From Chengkuizengella marina (GTDB lineage Bacteria > Bacillota > Bacilli > Paenibacillales > KCTC-33759): a stretch of 64,000 nucleotides of DNA. The stretch spans positions 62,001 to 126,000 of the forward strand of contig NZ_SIJB01000024.1 in the NCBI RefSeq assembly GCF_009910845.1. Direction: 5' to 3'. The notes beneath the pieces were generated by a model. It searched no databases and was not told where the DNA came from. It worked only from the letters and a program-made list of their open reading frames with translations. The translations under genes and the position numbers were made by a program. Below are positions 36,902 to 47,512 of the stretch, in pieces. Numbering within the stretch: position 1 is the stretch's first letter; every line of letters starts with the position of its first letter.

Positions 36902-36977
36902 AGATTTTGCAGGAATTTAACACTTATCGTCGAATGTTAACACTTATAAAATTATTATGTTTCAAGGAGGTGCAGGA

Positions 36978-37499
36978 ATGTCACTAACACCATTAGATAT
37001 ACATAACAGAGAATTTTCTAAAGCATTTCGCGGATATGATGAAGACGAAGTAAATGAGTTTCTGCAACAGATCATTAAAGATTATGAAGTACTTATTCGT
37101 GAAAATAAAGATCTGAAAGAACAAGTAGGGGCAATGAAAGAAAAATTAGAACACTTTTCTAATATTGAAGATACATTAAGTCAAACGATTATCGTCGCCC
37201 AAAATACTGCAGATGAGGTAAAATCAAATTCTAAAAAAGAAGCTGAACTCATTATAAGAGAGTCTGAGAAAAATGCGGATCGAATCATAAACGAATCGTT
37301 AGCTAAATCAAGAAAAATAGCACTTGATAATGAGGAATTAAAAAAACAAGCTTCTATTTATCGAACAAGATTCCGTTCATTATTAGAAGCACAATTAGAA
37401 ATGTTAAATGATCAGAGTTGGGAATGGGATTCACTAGAAAAGGATTCAAACCATACTATTGATTACCTTTCAGATGAGAAAATTTCTAAAGCTGAATAA
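36978..37499 (+). CDS. divIVA: Cell pole/septum protein DivIVA
   Basis: A 173-residue coiled-coil protein that senses negative membrane curvature and recruits division and polarity factors. The N-terminal lipid-binding domain is MSLTPLDIHNREFSKAFRGY, then DEDEVNEFLQQII, and the rest is a long parallel coiled coil (about 30-135). ATG 36978 is chosen because AAGGAGG lies just upstream. An in-frame ATG at 36957 precedes that site. Confidence 0.94.
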   Translation: MSLTPLDIHNREFSKAFRGYDEDEVNEFLQQIIKDYEVLIRENKDLKEQVGAMKEKLEHFSNIEDTLSQTIIVAQNTADEVKSNSKKEAELIIRESEKNADRIINESLAKSRKIALDNEELKKQASIYRTRFRSLLEAQLEMLNDQSWEWDSLEKDSNHTIDYLSDEKISKAE

Positions 37500-37507
37500 C
37501 TTGTACA

Positions 37508-37536
37508 TTGACTCTAACTAAAAATTTAGATATACT
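37508..37536 (+). promoter_or_regulatory. Sigma-A promoter of ileS
   Basis: TTGACT (37508-37513) and TATACT (37531-37536) are separated by 17 bases. It is placed so that transcription would begin near 37543, directly ahead of the T-box. Confidence 0.7.
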
Positions 37537-37561
37537 GCTGTATTATAATCTTTTATAAAAC

Positions 37562-37817
37562 GTTGATTGGGATCAGTAAATCGAATATACAGATTCAGCG
37601 AGTTAGGGAACGGTGAAAGCCTAATATCTGTTAACGGTTGAATATCACCCATGAGTATATACTTGAAAAAACATGGAAATATAGACTGTTATAGTAGAGT
37701 ATGTCGGATGATTCCGTTAAAGATCATGAAAGTGATAATACAAAATGATTTAGTATTATTATTAGGGTGGTACCGCGAGCATACTTCTCGTCCCTTTTGG
37801 GATGAGGAGTTTTTTTT
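37562..37817 (+). promoter_or_regulatory. Isoleucine T-box riboswitch of ileS
   Basis: This leader has the T-box hallmarks. The Stem I distal segment GAGTTAGGGAACGGTGAAAG lies around 37600-37620. The specifier loop GAATATCACCC reads ATC (Ile) at 37644-37646. The antiterminator T-box AGGGTGGTACCGCG is at 37764-37777. A 12-bp terminator stem (37783-37794 with 37799-37810) ends in eight Ts. Uncharged tRNA-Ile would pair with the specifier and T-box and allow read-through into ileS. The specifier matches the gene downstream. Confidence 0.92.
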
Positions 37818-37892
37818 ATTCATCGAGGTTTCCGAAGAGCCACCGCAAGTAATTTTCTTATATTTCAGATATATTTTAGTGAGGTGTAAATA

Positions 37893-40625
37893 ATGGATTA
37901 TGGAAAAACATTAAATTTACCGCAAACAGATTTTCCAATGCGCGGTAATCTGCCAAAAGCAGAACCAAGTATTCAAAAATGGTGGGATGAAATTAATATT
38001 TATGAGAAAGTGCAAAAACATCAGGAAGGTAAACCATTATTCATATTACATGATGGTCCACCATATGCAAATGGAGATACACATATTGGTCATGCTTTAA
38101 ATAAAGTTTTAAAAGATATTATTGTTCGATACAAAACGATGCAAGGCTTTCATGCTCCATATGTTCCAGGGTGGGATACACACGGATTACCCATCGAAGC
38201 AGCGATAGCTAAAAAAGGGAAAGTAGATAGAAAAAAATTAAGCATATCCGAGTTTAGGGACTATTGTAAAGATTATGCTTTGAATTGGGTAGGAAAACAA
38301 AAAGAGCAATTCAAAAGATTAGGTGTTAGAGGAGATTGGGATCACCCTTACCTTACATTACAACCTGAATATGAAGCAGAGCAAATTCGTGTATTTGGTG
38401 AAATGGTGAAAAAAGGTTATATCTATAAGGGCTTAAAATGTGTGTATTGGTCTCCTTCTTCTGAAAGTGCCTTAGCAGAAGCTGAAATTGAATATCACGA
38501 CAAGAAGTCACCTTCTATTTACGTAGCATTTCAAGTAAAGGATGGAAAAGGAATTTTACCAGAGGATGCTTCTATTGTTATTTGGACAACAACACCGTGG
38601 ACATTGCCAGCAAATCTAGGAATTTCTTTACATCCTGAATTTGATTACTTGATGGTAGATGTGAACGGAAAAAAATATGTTGTAGCTGAAGGTTTATTAG
38701 ATTCATTAAAAAAAGAACTAGATTGGGACTCCCTTAGTATTATTGATCAATTTAAGGGAAATGAACTTGAGAATATCACATGTTCACATCCGTTCTATGA
38801 TCGTGAATCTTTAGTCATGCTAGGCGAACATGTTACTTTGGAAGCAGGTACAGGTTGTGTTCATACTGCCCCTGGACATGGTGAAGATGACTTTGAGATC
38901 GGAGCAAAGTATGGATTAGATGTGCTTTGTCCAGTTGATGATCAAGGGAAATTTACTAAAGAAGCTCCAGGGTTCGAAGGATTATTCTATGATAAAGCGA
39001 ATAAAATCATTACAGAAAAGTTAGAAGGTTCTGGCCACCTATTAAAATTGGAATTTATGCAGCATCAATATCCTCATGATTGGAGAACAAAAAAACCAGT
39101 CATTTATCGAGCAACAGAACAGTGGTTTGCTTCTATAGATAAGTTCAGAAACGTGATGCTTGAAGAAATTAAAAATGTAAAATGGACACCAGAATGGGGG
39201 GAAACCCGCCTTCATAATATGATCCGAGATCGTGGAGATTGGTGTATTTCACGCCAAAGAACATGGGGAGTACCAATTCCAATTTTTTATTGTAAAAGTT
39301 GTAATCATGAGTTGTTAAATGACCAAACTATTCATTTTGTTGCTGATGTGTTTTCCAAAGAAGGTTCTAATGCTTGGTTTATTAAAAATGAGAATGAATT
39401 AATGCCTAATGGAACGACATGTCCATCATGTGGTCATGATGAATTTAAAAAAGAAACGGATATTATGGATGTTTGGTTTGATTCAGGATCTAGTCATCAA
39501 TCTGTATTAGAATTTAGAGACAACTTACGTTATCCAGCAGACCTATATTTAGAAGGATCTGACCAATATCGTGGATGGTTTAATTCATCTTTAATTACAA
39601 GTGTTGCGGTAAATGGTATTGCACCATATAAAGAAGTGCTTAGTCATGGTTTCACTTTAGATGGAGACGGTCGTAAGATGTCTAAATCATTAGGGAATAC
39701 GATTGACCCAATTAAAGTAAGTAATCAACTAGGAGCTGAAATATTACGTCTTTGGGTATCTTCTGTGGATTACCAAGCGGATCAAAGAATTTCAGACAAT
39801 ATTTTAAAACAAACATCTGAAGTATATCGAAAAATTAGAAATACGTTGAGATTTTTCTTAGGAAATTTAACAGGCTTCAATCCAGCAACAGATCAAGTCT
39901 CCTATGATCAATTGAGTGAATTAGATCAGTTTGCTCTTATTCGCTTAAATAAAATGTTGGAAAAGGTTTCTAGTGCATATAATAGATATGATCTTAATGT
40001 TGTGTATCAATCTGTTCATCATTTTTGTTCTGTTGAAATGAGTGCATTTTATCTAGACATCGTAAAAGATACTTTATATGTTAATGACTTAAATGATCCA
40101 AAACGAAAAGCAGTGCAAACTGTATTATATGAAGCTTTAGTAGTGATTGCAAAATTAATTGCTCCAATCTTACCTCATACAGCAGATGAAGTATGGAAGT
40201 TCATTCCTGACGTTGAATTGGAAAGTGTACAGTTAGCAAACTTTCCAGTCGTTAATACAGACGTATTTGAAGAGAAACTTGAACATAAATGGAATCAATT
40301 CATGGAAATTCGTGAGGAAGTATTTAAAAAATTAGAGGAAGCACGGAAAGATAAGATTATTGGGAATTCTTTAGCTGCAGCATTGGATTTATATCCAAAT
40401 CTTGCTACTTCAGAACTTCTCAAACAATTTCCTAATCTAAACGAATTATTTATCGTTTCTGACGTTTCTGTCCATAAACCAAGTGAAATAGAAGGAATTA
40501 TTCAAGTGGAGGTTTCAGTAGCTGATGGTGAAAAATGTGAGCGATGTTGGATGGTTACAACAGATGTAGGGGAGGACACAACTCATCCAACATTATGTCA
40601 AAGATGTGCATCCATTATTGCGTAA
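37893..40625 (+). CDS. ileS: Isoleucyl-tRNA synthetase
   Basis: A class I synthetase of 910 residues that charges tRNA-Ile. The HIGH motif is in GDTHIGHAL (about residues 62-70) and KMSKS in [10 protein letters not shown] (about 592-601). The CP1 editing domain lies between them. The C-terminal zinc-binding part has CERCW and CQRCA, typical of bacterial IleRS. It is controlled by the T-box upstream and followed by a bidirectional terminator. Confidence 0.97.
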   Translation: MDYGKTLNLPQTDFPMRGNLPKAEPSIQKWWDEINIYEKVQKHQEGKPLFILHDGPPYANGDTHIGHALNKVLKDIIVRYKTMQGFHAPYVPGWDTHGLPIEAAIAKKGKVDRKKLSISEFRDYCKDYALNWVGKQKEQFKRLGVRGDWDHPYLTLQPEYEAEQIRVFGEMVKKGYIYKGLKCVYWSPSSESALAEAEIEYHDKKSPSIYVAFQVKDGKGILPEDASIVIWTTTPWTLPANLGISLHPEFDYLMVDVNGKKYVVAEGLLDSLKKELDWDSLSIIDQFKGNELENITCSHPFYDRESLVMLGEHVTLEAGTGCVHTAPGHGEDDFEIGAKYGLDVLCPVDDQGKFTKEAPGFEGLFYDKANKIITEKLEGSGHLLKLEFMQHQYPHDWRTKKPVIYRATEQWFASIDKFRNVMLEEIKNVKWTPEWGETRLHNMIRDRGDWCISRQRTWGVPIPIFYCKSCNHELLNDQTIHFVADVFSKEGSNAWFIKNENELMPNGTTCPSCGHDEFKKETDIMDVWFDSGSSHQSVLEFRDNLRYPADLYLEGSDQYRGWFNSSLITSVAVNGIAPYKEVLSHGFTLDGDGRKMSKSLGNTIDPIKVSNQLGAEILRLWVSSVDYQADQRISDNILKQTSEVYRKIRNTLRFFLGNLTGFNPATDQVSYDQLSELDQFALIRLNKMLEKVSSAYNRYDLNVVYQSVHHFCSVEMSAFYLDIVKDTLYVNDLNDPKRKAVQTVLYEALVVIAKLIAPILPHTADEVWKFIPDVELESVQLANFPVVNTDVFEEKLEHKWNQFMEIREEVFKKLEEARKDKIIGNSLAAALDLYPNLATSELLKQFPNLNELFIVSDVSVHKPSEIEGIIQVEVSVADGEKCERCWMVTTDVGEDTTHPTLCQRCASIIA

Positions 40626-40650
40626 TGAATAATAAAAACGTTTAAAGAAA

Positions 40651-40680
40651 AAACGAGCCAGATTAAAGGCTCGTTTTTAT
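40651..40680 (+). terminator. Bidirectional intrinsic terminator between ileS and the YteA-like gene
   Basis: A 9-bp stem AAACGAGCC/GGCTCGTTT (40651-40659 with 40668-40676) has Ts on the plus-strand side and As upstream that read as Ts on the minus strand. It can therefore serve both convergent genes. Confidence 0.8.
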
Positions 40681-40711
40681 TTTATAAATTTTATAAATAA
40701 AATAGGTATTT

Positions 40712-41431
40712 TCAATCCATTCCATTCATTTCTAATTCGTGATCTCCTTCACCATTTGCCATATATTTTTGGTATTCTACATTTCGAATGACAGATGTAT
40801 GATTACCATATAAATTAGTGGCTAAGAAACTTTCAATGGGTTCCACATACTCGTTTTCATCGGATTCAACGTACATGTGGTTAAAATCGTGAATTTCTTG
40901 TTCCTCTGCCATCGCTGGACTATCTGACGTTCCCCAGCTTTCTACAACTTGCCAAGCATCTTCTCCATCAAATTGATTTTGTTCTTCATGTTCATCTAAA
41001 CTCGTTCGTCCAAATGGTGGATTTAAAAATGATTCTTCAATAGGTCTTTGATGGGAAGTATGTTTTCCTTGAGAATGTTTTAAACAATATTGTGTGGTAG
41101 GAACAGCTTGCAATCGCTCAAAGGGGATATTTTTCCCACAAGTGATACAAACTCCATACTGTTCATTTTCAATACTCTTTAACGCTCTAATGACATCTTC
41201 TAAATGGTATTCTGTATTTTCATTTAAAGCAATATCTTTTCCACGTTCATAAGTTTCTGTGGCTAAATCAGCTGGATGATTATCGTAACTTGATAATTCT
41301 CCAGTGGATTCTTTTTGAGATTGCGACAGGCCAAAATGATCGTTTTCGTTAAGTTGCTCTTGTAGGTTGTTTTTTTCTTGAAGTAGCTGTTGATATAACA
41401 TATTTAATTGATTTTCATTTAGACCAGACAT
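40712..41431 (-). CDS. DksA/TraR-type zinc-finger protein, YteA family
   Basis: A 239-residue protein whose middle part carries a DksA/TraR-like zinc finger. CITC and CLKH are separated by about 20 residues in the GVCITCGKNIPFERLQAVPTTQYC region (about 92-115, quoted in segments: GVCITCG, IPFERLQAVP). The N-terminal coiled coil (about 10-35) resembles DksA. The acidic C-terminal third is typical of the YteA sporulation-associated family. B. subtilis has the related ylyA beside ileS. YlyA-type proteins bind RNA polymerase in the forespore. It is convergent with ileS, with AGAGGAG upstream of the ATG. Confidence 0.82.
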   Translation of the reverse strand: MSGLNENQLNMLYQQLLQEKNNLQEQLNENDHFGLSQSQKESTGELSSYDNHPADLATETYERGKDIALNENTEYHLEDVIRALKSIENEQYGVCITCGKNIPFERLQAVPTTQYCLKHSQGKHTSHQRPIEESFLNPPFGRTSLDEHEEQNQFDGEDAWQVVESWGTSDSPAMAEEQEIHDFNHMYVESDENEYVEPIESFLATNLYGNHTSVIRNVEYQKYMANGEGDHELEMNGMD

Positions 41432-41639
41432 TCTATAAGCTCCTCTTCTGTGAGTTTCGAGTTTCTTTTTAGAGGTTGTTGTTCATGACTTTATTCTTCT
41501 CAAAGGTTCATGAAATTAAAGAGGTAATTCCATGTATTGATGGGAATGCTCATGTACTTCATAGACTTTACGTTCTATGCTATGCTACAATTATCGAATG
41601 TAAGGTGTATTATTTTTTTTGATTAGGAGGATATGTTAT

Positions 41640-42125
41640 TTGAGGTATTATCTGATTGCCTTTATTATGATTTTATTAGATCAAATTTCTAAATGGATGA
41701 TTATAAATTATTTGGAAATAGGGGATCGTATATCTGTTATAGGAGATTTTTTTCAAATCACTTCTCATCGTAATAAAGGGGCGGCCTTTGGTATTTTACA
41801 GAATAAACAATTGTTTTTTATTATTATTACAATTATTATTGTAGTTATGGTTATTTGGTTTTTGGAACAATCAAAAAAAGAAAATCGCCCTGTATTGTGT
41901 GTAGCACTTAGTTTAATATTAGGTGGGGCAATTGGGAATTTTATTGATAGGGTAAGAATGGGTGAAGTGGTTGACTTTTTAAGTTTTAACTTTAAGTTTA
42001 CTTTATTTGGTTTTGAAGTTGACTATCCTTTTGCCATTTTTAATATTGCAGATTCAGCAATAGTGGTTGGTGCAATTTTAGCAGCAGTAATTACCTTTTT
42101 CAGTGTAAAGAAAGGTGAGGTTTAA
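41640..42125 (+). CDS. lspA: Lipoprotein signal peptidase LspA
   Basis: A membrane aspartic protease of 161 residues that cleaves lipoprotein signal peptides after diacylglyceryl transfer. It has four membrane helices, the conserved LLDQISK near the N-terminus, and catalytic aspartates in NFIDRVRMGEVVDF and FNIADSAIV. TTG 41640 is the start, with AGGAGG 9 bases upstream. Extending to the in-frame TTG at 41619 would read through that binding site. Confidence 0.93.
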   Translation: MRYYLIAFIMILLDQISKWMIINYLEIGDRISVIGDFFQITSHRNKGAAFGILQNKQLFFIIITIIIVVMVIWFLEQSKKENRPVLCVALSLILGGAIGNFIDRVRMGEVVDFLSFNFKFTLFGFEVDYPFAIFNIADSAIVVGAILAAVITFFSVKKGEV

Positions 42126-42130
42126 TCTTC

Positions 42131-43063
42131 ATGTTATACGAAGACATCTATGATAATGAATTAATCTGGAGAGGTACTCCTAATTTAGATGGTATTAGAA
42201 TTGATAAGTTTTTATCAGAACAGTTTGAGGGCATATCTAGAACACAAATACAGCAATGGATAAAAGAAGGACATGTTTCTGTAAACAAATCATCCATTAA
42301 AGCCAATTATAAAATACAAAATGGGGATGAAATTAAATTATTAGCTCCAGCTCCAAGTGAGTTAGAAATTACTGCAGAATCCATTCCGTTGGACGTTGTA
42401 TATGAGGATCAACATCTTATCGTTGTGAATAAACCTAGGGGGATGGTCGTTCATCCTGCTCCAGGAAATTATTCAGGCACTTTAGTAAATGCTTTATTAG
42501 CTCATTGTAAGGACTTATCAGGTATTAATGGGAAATTGAGACCAGGAATTGTACATCGTATTGATAAAAATACATCAGGGTTATTAGTTTCTGCAAAGGA
42601 TGATGTAGCTCATACTGGATTATCTGAGCAACTAAAAAATCATACCGTTCATCGAAAATATATAGCTGTTGTACATGGGAAGCTATCTCATTTACAAGGA
42701 ACGATAAATGCACCAATTGGAAGAGATCCTAAAGATCGTAAAAGTTATATGGTAACAAATAAAAATAGTAAAAAAGCGGTGACACATTTTGTTGTTTTGG
42801 AACAATTCAAAAACTATGCTTTATTAGAGCTAAGATTAGAAACAGGTCGTACCCATCAAATCAGAGTACATATGAAATTTATCGGTCATCATCTTGTTGG
42901 AGATCCTACCTATGGACGAAATAAAGGAATATCCATGGAAGGGCAAGCTTTACATGCAGCAGAGTTAGGTTTTGTACATCCTATTACAGGGGAAAACTTA
43001 ATGTTCACAGCACCTGTTCCTGACGATATAAATAGTGTTATTGATAAAATAAAGAGTCAATAA
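42131..43063 (+). CDS. RluD-family 23S rRNA pseudouridine synthase (YlyB-like)
   Basis: A 310-residue RluA/RluD-family pseudouridine synthase. An N-terminal S4 domain (about residues 17-75) precedes the catalytic domain, which has HRIDKNTSGLLVSAK (about residues 139-153; the catalytic Asp is in RIDK) and RLETGRTHQIRVH. It modifies uridines, probably in 23S rRNA, though the exact sites are not evident. B. subtilis ylyB also follows lspA. The gene starts five bases after lspA. Confidence 0.9.
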   Translation: MLYEDIYDNELIWRGTPNLDGIRIDKFLSEQFEGISRTQIQQWIKEGHVSVNKSSIKANYKIQNGDEIKLLAPAPSELEITAESIPLDVVYEDQHLIVVNKPRGMVVHPAPGNYSGTLVNALLAHCKDLSGINGKLRPGIVHRIDKNTSGLLVSAKDDVAHTGLSEQLKNHTVHRKYIAVVHGKLSHLQGTINAPIGRDPKDRKSYMVTNKNSKKAVTHFVVLEQFKNYALLELRLETGRTHQIRVHMKFIGHHLVGDPTYGRNKGISMEGQALHAAELGFVHPITGENLMFTAPVPDDINSVIDKIKSQ

Positions 43064-43163
43064 TTTTTTTATTTGTTTCAGAGTACAAAAATAATGTATA
43101 AAAGTCTATTTTCTTATTTAATTCATCATGATAAATTATGTAGATTAAAGGAGTTGAATTATA

Positions 43164-44405
43164 ATGATAGAGGAAAATTACATACAGAATCTTTTCGCAG
43201 AAAGAATCGGTGGAAAAAATTATGGAAAAGATACGGAAATTTATAAATTCGAAAAAATTAAACGTGCAAAAATAGCTGCTAAAGCTGAACATCCAAATAT
43301 AGAATTAATTGATATGGGTGTTGGCGAACCTGATGAAATGGCAGATGCTGGCATTGTAGCTAAGCTTGCTGATGAAGCAGCTAAGCCTGAAAATAGAGGT
43401 TATGCAGATAATGGGATTCATGAATTTAAAACAGCTGCAGCTAATTATTTAAAAAATGTTTTTGGTGTAGATGGGATTGATGCTGATCTAGAAATCAATC
43501 ATTCTATTGGTTCCAAACCAGGTTTAGCAATGTTGCCCAGCGCATTTATCAATCCTGGGGATATTACGATTATGACTGTTCCTGGTTATCCTGTATTAGG
43601 AACACATACAAAATACCTTGGAGGGGAAGTTTATAATGTACCATTACTAAAAGAAAATCATTTTTTACCTAACTTAGATTCAATCCCAGAAGAAATTTGT
43701 ACAAGAGCAAAATTATTTTATTTAAATTATCCTAATAATCCAACTGGTGCTGGTGCAACAGTCGAATTCTTTGAAAAGGTCATTGCCTTTGCTAAGAAAT
43801 ATGATATCGTAATCGTACATGATGCTCCTTATGCAGCATTAACTTATGACGGTGTAAAACCATTTAGTTTCCTTTCTGTCCCGGGTGCAAAAGAAGTAGG
43901 TATAGAATTTCACTCTTTATCTAAATCTTATAATATGACAGGTTGGAGAATTGGATTTATTGCTGGTAATGCTTTAGTTGTAAAAGCATTTAAAGATATT
44001 AAGGATAATAATGATTCTGGTCAATTTATTGCAATTCAAAAAGCAGCTGCATATGGTTTAGAGCATCCAGAAATTACTGAGAAAATTGCAGAAAAATATT
44101 CAAGACGTCATGATATGTTAGCAAAAGCCTTGAATGAAGTCGGATTTAACGCAGAAAAACCAAAAGGATCGTTTTTTATGTATGTGGAAGCACCTAAGGC
44201 GATTAAAGGTGGGCAGACTTTCGAAACAGGAGAGGATTTCTCCCAATATTTAATTCGTGAAAAACTAATTTCTACAGTTCCATGGGATGATGCAGGACGT
44301 TTTGTCAGATTTTCTGTAACTTTTAATGCTTCTGGTGTTGAAAAGGAAATTGAAATTATTAATGAAATTAAGCTTCGTTTATCGGATGTTGAATTTATAT
44401 TTTAG
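43164..44405 (+). CDS. dapL: LL-diaminopimelate aminotransferase
   Basis: A PLP fold-type I aminotransferase of 413 residues that converts tetrahydrodipicolinate directly to LL-diaminopimelate. This shortens the lysine/meso-DAP route that feeds MurE. Motifs include IDMGVGEPDEMAD near residue 48, YPNNPTGAGA (about 191-200) and the PLP lysine in HSLSKSYNMTGWRIGF (about 250-265). The long family-specific N-terminus (FAERIGGKNYGKDTEIYKFEK) supports DapL over a generic aminotransferase. It sits between the pseudouridine synthase and pyrR, an arrangement I recall from Paenibacillaceae. Confidence 0.88.
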   Translation: MIEENYIQNLFAERIGGKNYGKDTEIYKFEKIKRAKIAAKAEHPNIELIDMGVGEPDEMADAGIVAKLADEAAKPENRGYADNGIHEFKTAAANYLKNVFGVDGIDADLEINHSIGSKPGLAMLPSAFINPGDITIMTVPGYPVLGTHTKYLGGEVYNVPLLKENHFLPNLDSIPEEICTRAKLFYLNYPNNPTGAGATVEFFEKVIAFAKKYDIVIVHDAPYAALTYDGVKPFSFLSVPGAKEVGIEFHSLSKSYNMTGWRIGFIAGNALVVKAFKDIKDNNDSGQFIAIQKAAAYGLEHPEITEKIAEKYSRRHDMLAKALNEVGFNAEKPKGSFFMYVEAPKAIKGGQTFETGEDFSQYLIREKLISTVPWDDAGRFVRFSVTFNASGVEKEIEIINEIKLRLSDVEFIF

Positions 44406-44428
44406 GTAATAATCTATATTATTATCTA

Positions 44429-44457
44429 TTGACTTTATCATCGAATAATGTCATAAT
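44429..44457 (+). promoter_or_regulatory. Sigma-A promoter of the pyr operon
   Basis: TTGACT (44429-44434) and CATAAT (44452-44457), 17-base spacer. Transcription would start near 44464, just ahead of the PyrR-binding loop. Confidence 0.7.
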
Positions 44458-44480
44458 TTTAAAAATGAATATTGATATGA

Positions 44481-44631
44481 ACCTTTAAAAACAGTCCCGT
44501 GAGGCTGGCAAGGTGAACGATTTATACAAATAGCAAAAAACATGCTTGTATTTTTATACAAAAAATTGCATGATTATGCTAATCTGTTTGTATATGTAAA
44601 TCCTTGCCCCTAATGGGTAAGGATTTTTTTT
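44481..44631 (+). promoter_or_regulatory. PyrR-controlled transcription attenuator of the pyr operon
   Basis: The leader has the three mutually exclusive structures of a pyr attenuator. The PyrR-binding loop AGTCCCGTGAGGCT (44493-44506) lies inside an ACCTT/AAGGT stem. An antiterminator pairs 44508-44535 with 44577-44607 (GCAAGG with CCTTGC and the AT-rich arms). An 11-bp terminator stem (44599-44609 with 44615-44625) ends in eight Ts. UMP-bound PyrR stabilises the first structure and so allows termination. It is the only attenuator visible in the operon. Confidence 0.92.
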
Positions 44632-44686
44632 ATAACTTAAACAAAAAGTACCTCTAATGATGGATTGTATACATTAGTGAAGCTGA

Positions 44687-45241
<555 letters not shown>

Positions 45242-45247
45242 ATATTT

Positions 45248-46156
45248 ATGCATCAACTGAAGGTTGGATTAGATAAACATTTATTAGGTTTAAAAGGATT
45301 AAGTAAAACGGAAATTTTAGGTATATTAAATCGTGCATCTTATTGGGAAAACTACCCCACAAAAGTAACAAACTATTTGTCAGGGCATTTTGTTGCAAAT
45401 ATGTTTTTTGAAAATAGTACACGAACTCGTTTTTCGTTTGAAATGGCAGAAAAACGACTAAGCACTGAAGTACTAAATTTCTCAGCAGCAGTTTCTAGTG
45501 TACAAAAAGGTGAATCCATATACGATACTGTAAAAACATTAGAGTCAATGGGTATTGATGCCGGTGTTATTCGTATTAAGCCGATAGGAGTTTTACAAGA
45601 GTTGGCTCCCAAAATAAAAATTCCTCTCATTAATGCAGGGGATGGAAATAATGAGCATCCTACACAAGCATTATTAGATATTTATACAATGAGAAAACAT
45701 TTTGGTTATATTGAAGGTCTTCATGTATCTATCATAGGTGACATTTTACATAGTCGTGTGGCTCGTTCCAACCTTTGGGGGTTACTAGCCATGGGTGCAA
45801 AAGTAAGCTTTTGTGCACCGCGAAACATGCAAGCTCCAGAATTAGCAGAATTCGCCCCATATGTTTCCATAGAAGAAGCAATAAAAGCAGATGTCGTTAT
45901 GATGCTGCGTGTACAATTAGAAAGACATGATCAAGGCATGATTAAATCAGCTGAACAGTACAGAGAATTATTTGGTTTAACAGAGAAGCGAGAAAGAAAT
46001 TTAAAAGATCATGCCATTATTATGCATCCTGCACCAGTAAACCGAAACGTGGAAATTGATGATTCCCTAATAGAACATCCAAGATCAAAAATTTTCTCAC
46101 AAATAAGTAATGGAGTACCTATTCGAATGGCAGTCATTGAAAGAGCTTTAACATAA
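45248..46156 (+). CDS. pyrB: Aspartate carbamoyltransferase catalytic subunit
   Basis: Joins carbamoyl phosphate to aspartate, the second step of pyrimidine synthesis. The 302 residues contain FFENSTRTRFSFE (about residues 55-67), the carbamoyl-phosphate site, and MMLRVQLERHD (about 218-228), with HPAPVNRNVEID near the C-terminus. No regulatory subunit gene is present, as expected in this group. Confidence 0.96.
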   Translation: MHQLKVGLDKHLLGLKGLSKTEILGILNRASYWENYPTKVTNYLSGHFVANMFFENSTRTRFSFEMAEKRLSTEVLNFSAAVSSVQKGESIYDTVKTLESMGIDAGVIRIKPIGVLQELAPKIKIPLINAGDGNNEHPTQALLDIYTMRKHFGYIEGLHVSIIGDILHSRVARSNLWGLLAMGAKVSFCAPRNMQAPELAEFAPYVSIEEAIKADVVMMLRVQLERHDQGMIKSAEQYRELFGLTEKRERNLKDHAIIMHPAPVNRNVEIDDSLIEHPRSKIFSQISNGVPIRMAVIERALT

Positions 46157-46188
46157 ATTAAAAGGAACTAAAATAGGAGGGTTTGAAA

Positions 46189-47472
46189 TTGGGAACGTGG
46201 TTATTAAATGGAAAGTTGTTAAATGTAGCAAACAAGGAGTTAGAAACAAAACATATTTATATTGAACAAGGAAAAATAAATAAAATCATGCAAAGTCATG
46301 AAAAACCACAGGTTGATGGACATGAAGTGATTGATGCAGAGGGGAAATTAGTATCAGCAGGTTTTATCGATATGCATGTTCATTTTCGTGAGCCTGGATT
46401 CGAATACAAAGAAACGATTGCTACAGGTACAAAGTCTGCTGCAAAAGGTGGTTTTACTACAGTAGCATGTATGCCTAATACTAGACCGATTGTAGATGAT
46501 GTTGAAACTTTACAACTTGTTTTAGATAAAGCGGAGACAGAAGGAATAGTTCGTGTACTTCCATATGCTGCAATTACGGAGAATGAATTAGGGAGAGACT
46601 TAACTGATTTTGATGCACTAAAAAATAAAGGAGCTATTGGATTTACAGATGATGGGGTAGGTGTACAAAGTGCACAAATGATGAAGGATGCAATGAGTAA
46701 AGCAGCTGCTATGAATATGCCAGTGATTGCTCATTGTGAAGATAATACTTTAGTCGTCGGTGCTGCGGTAACTGATGGTGCTTTTGCTAAAAAACATGGA
46801 TTGAAAGGAATACCAAACGAATCCGAAGCGATTCATGTTGGAAGAGATATTTTACTAGCTGAAACTACAGGTGTTCATTACCACGTATGCCATGTGAGCA
46901 CTGAACAATCTGTTCGTTTAATCAGGCAAGCAAAACAAATAGGAATTAAAGTAACAGCAGAAGTATGCCCACATCACTTGCTTTTATCAGATGAAGATAT
47001 TCCAGCATTAGATGCAAACTGGAAAATGAATCCACCCCTTCGTACACCTAGAGATGTTGAAGCCATGATTGAAGCTATAGAGGATGGGACTATTGACATG
47101 ATTGTTACCGATCACGCTCCACATAGTGAAGATGAAAAAGCTCAAGAGCTTCAAAGAGCACCTTTTGGAATCGTAGGGTTAGAAACAGCATTTCCATTGT
47201 TGTATACAAAATTTGTACAAACAGGAAAATGGACTTTAGACTTTTTAATCCAAAGAATGACAGAGAAACCAGCTGAAGTATTTAAGTTAGATTCAGGAAA
47301 AGTTTCTATTGGAGCAGATGCTGATTTAACCATTATTGACTTAGAAACGACAAAAACTGTAGATCCAGAAACATTTTTATCTAAAGGTAGAAATACTCCT
47401 TTCAAAGGGTGGAAGTTGCAAGGATGGCCAGTCAAAACACTCGTAGGTGGAAAAGTAGTTTGGTCAGATTAA
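46189..47472 (+). CDS. pyrC: Dihydroorotase
   Basis: A zinc amidohydrolase of 427 residues that cyclises carbamoyl aspartate to dihydroorotate. DMHVHFREPGFEYKE (about 61-75) and FTDDGVGVQ (about 152-160) are typical of the type I enzymes. TTG 46189 has AGGAGG 8 bases upstream. Another in-frame TTG at 46183 is only two bases from it, too close to work well. Confidence 0.95.
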   Translation: MGTWLLNGKLLNVANKELETKHIYIEQGKINKIMQSHEKPQVDGHEVIDAEGKLVSAGFIDMHVHFREPGFEYKETIATGTKSAAKGGFTTVACMPNTRPIVDDVETLQLVLDKAETEGIVRVLPYAAITENELGRDLTDFDALKNKGAIGFTDDGVGVQSAQMMKDAMSKAAAMNMPVIAHCEDNTLVVGAAVTDGAFAKKHGLKGIPNESEAIHVGRDILLAETTGVHYHVCHVSTEQSVRLIRQAKQIGIKVTAEVCPHHLLLSDEDIPALDANWKMNPPLRTPRDVEAMIEAIEDGTIDMIVTDHAPHSEDEKAQELQRAPFGIVGLETAFPLLYTKFVQTGKWTLDFLIQRMTEKPAEVFKLDSGKVSIGADADLTIIDLETTKTVDPETFLSKGRNTPFKGWKLQGWPVKTLVGGKVVWSD

Positions 47473-47512
47473 AGTTAAAAGGTTTGTCACAAGATTACAG
47501 AAGGAGGACATT

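Noticed and set aside
37651..37893. An 80-codon plus-strand frame before ileS
   Set aside because: It lies inside the T-box leader, including the antiterminator and terminator, so it is an RNA element, not a gene.
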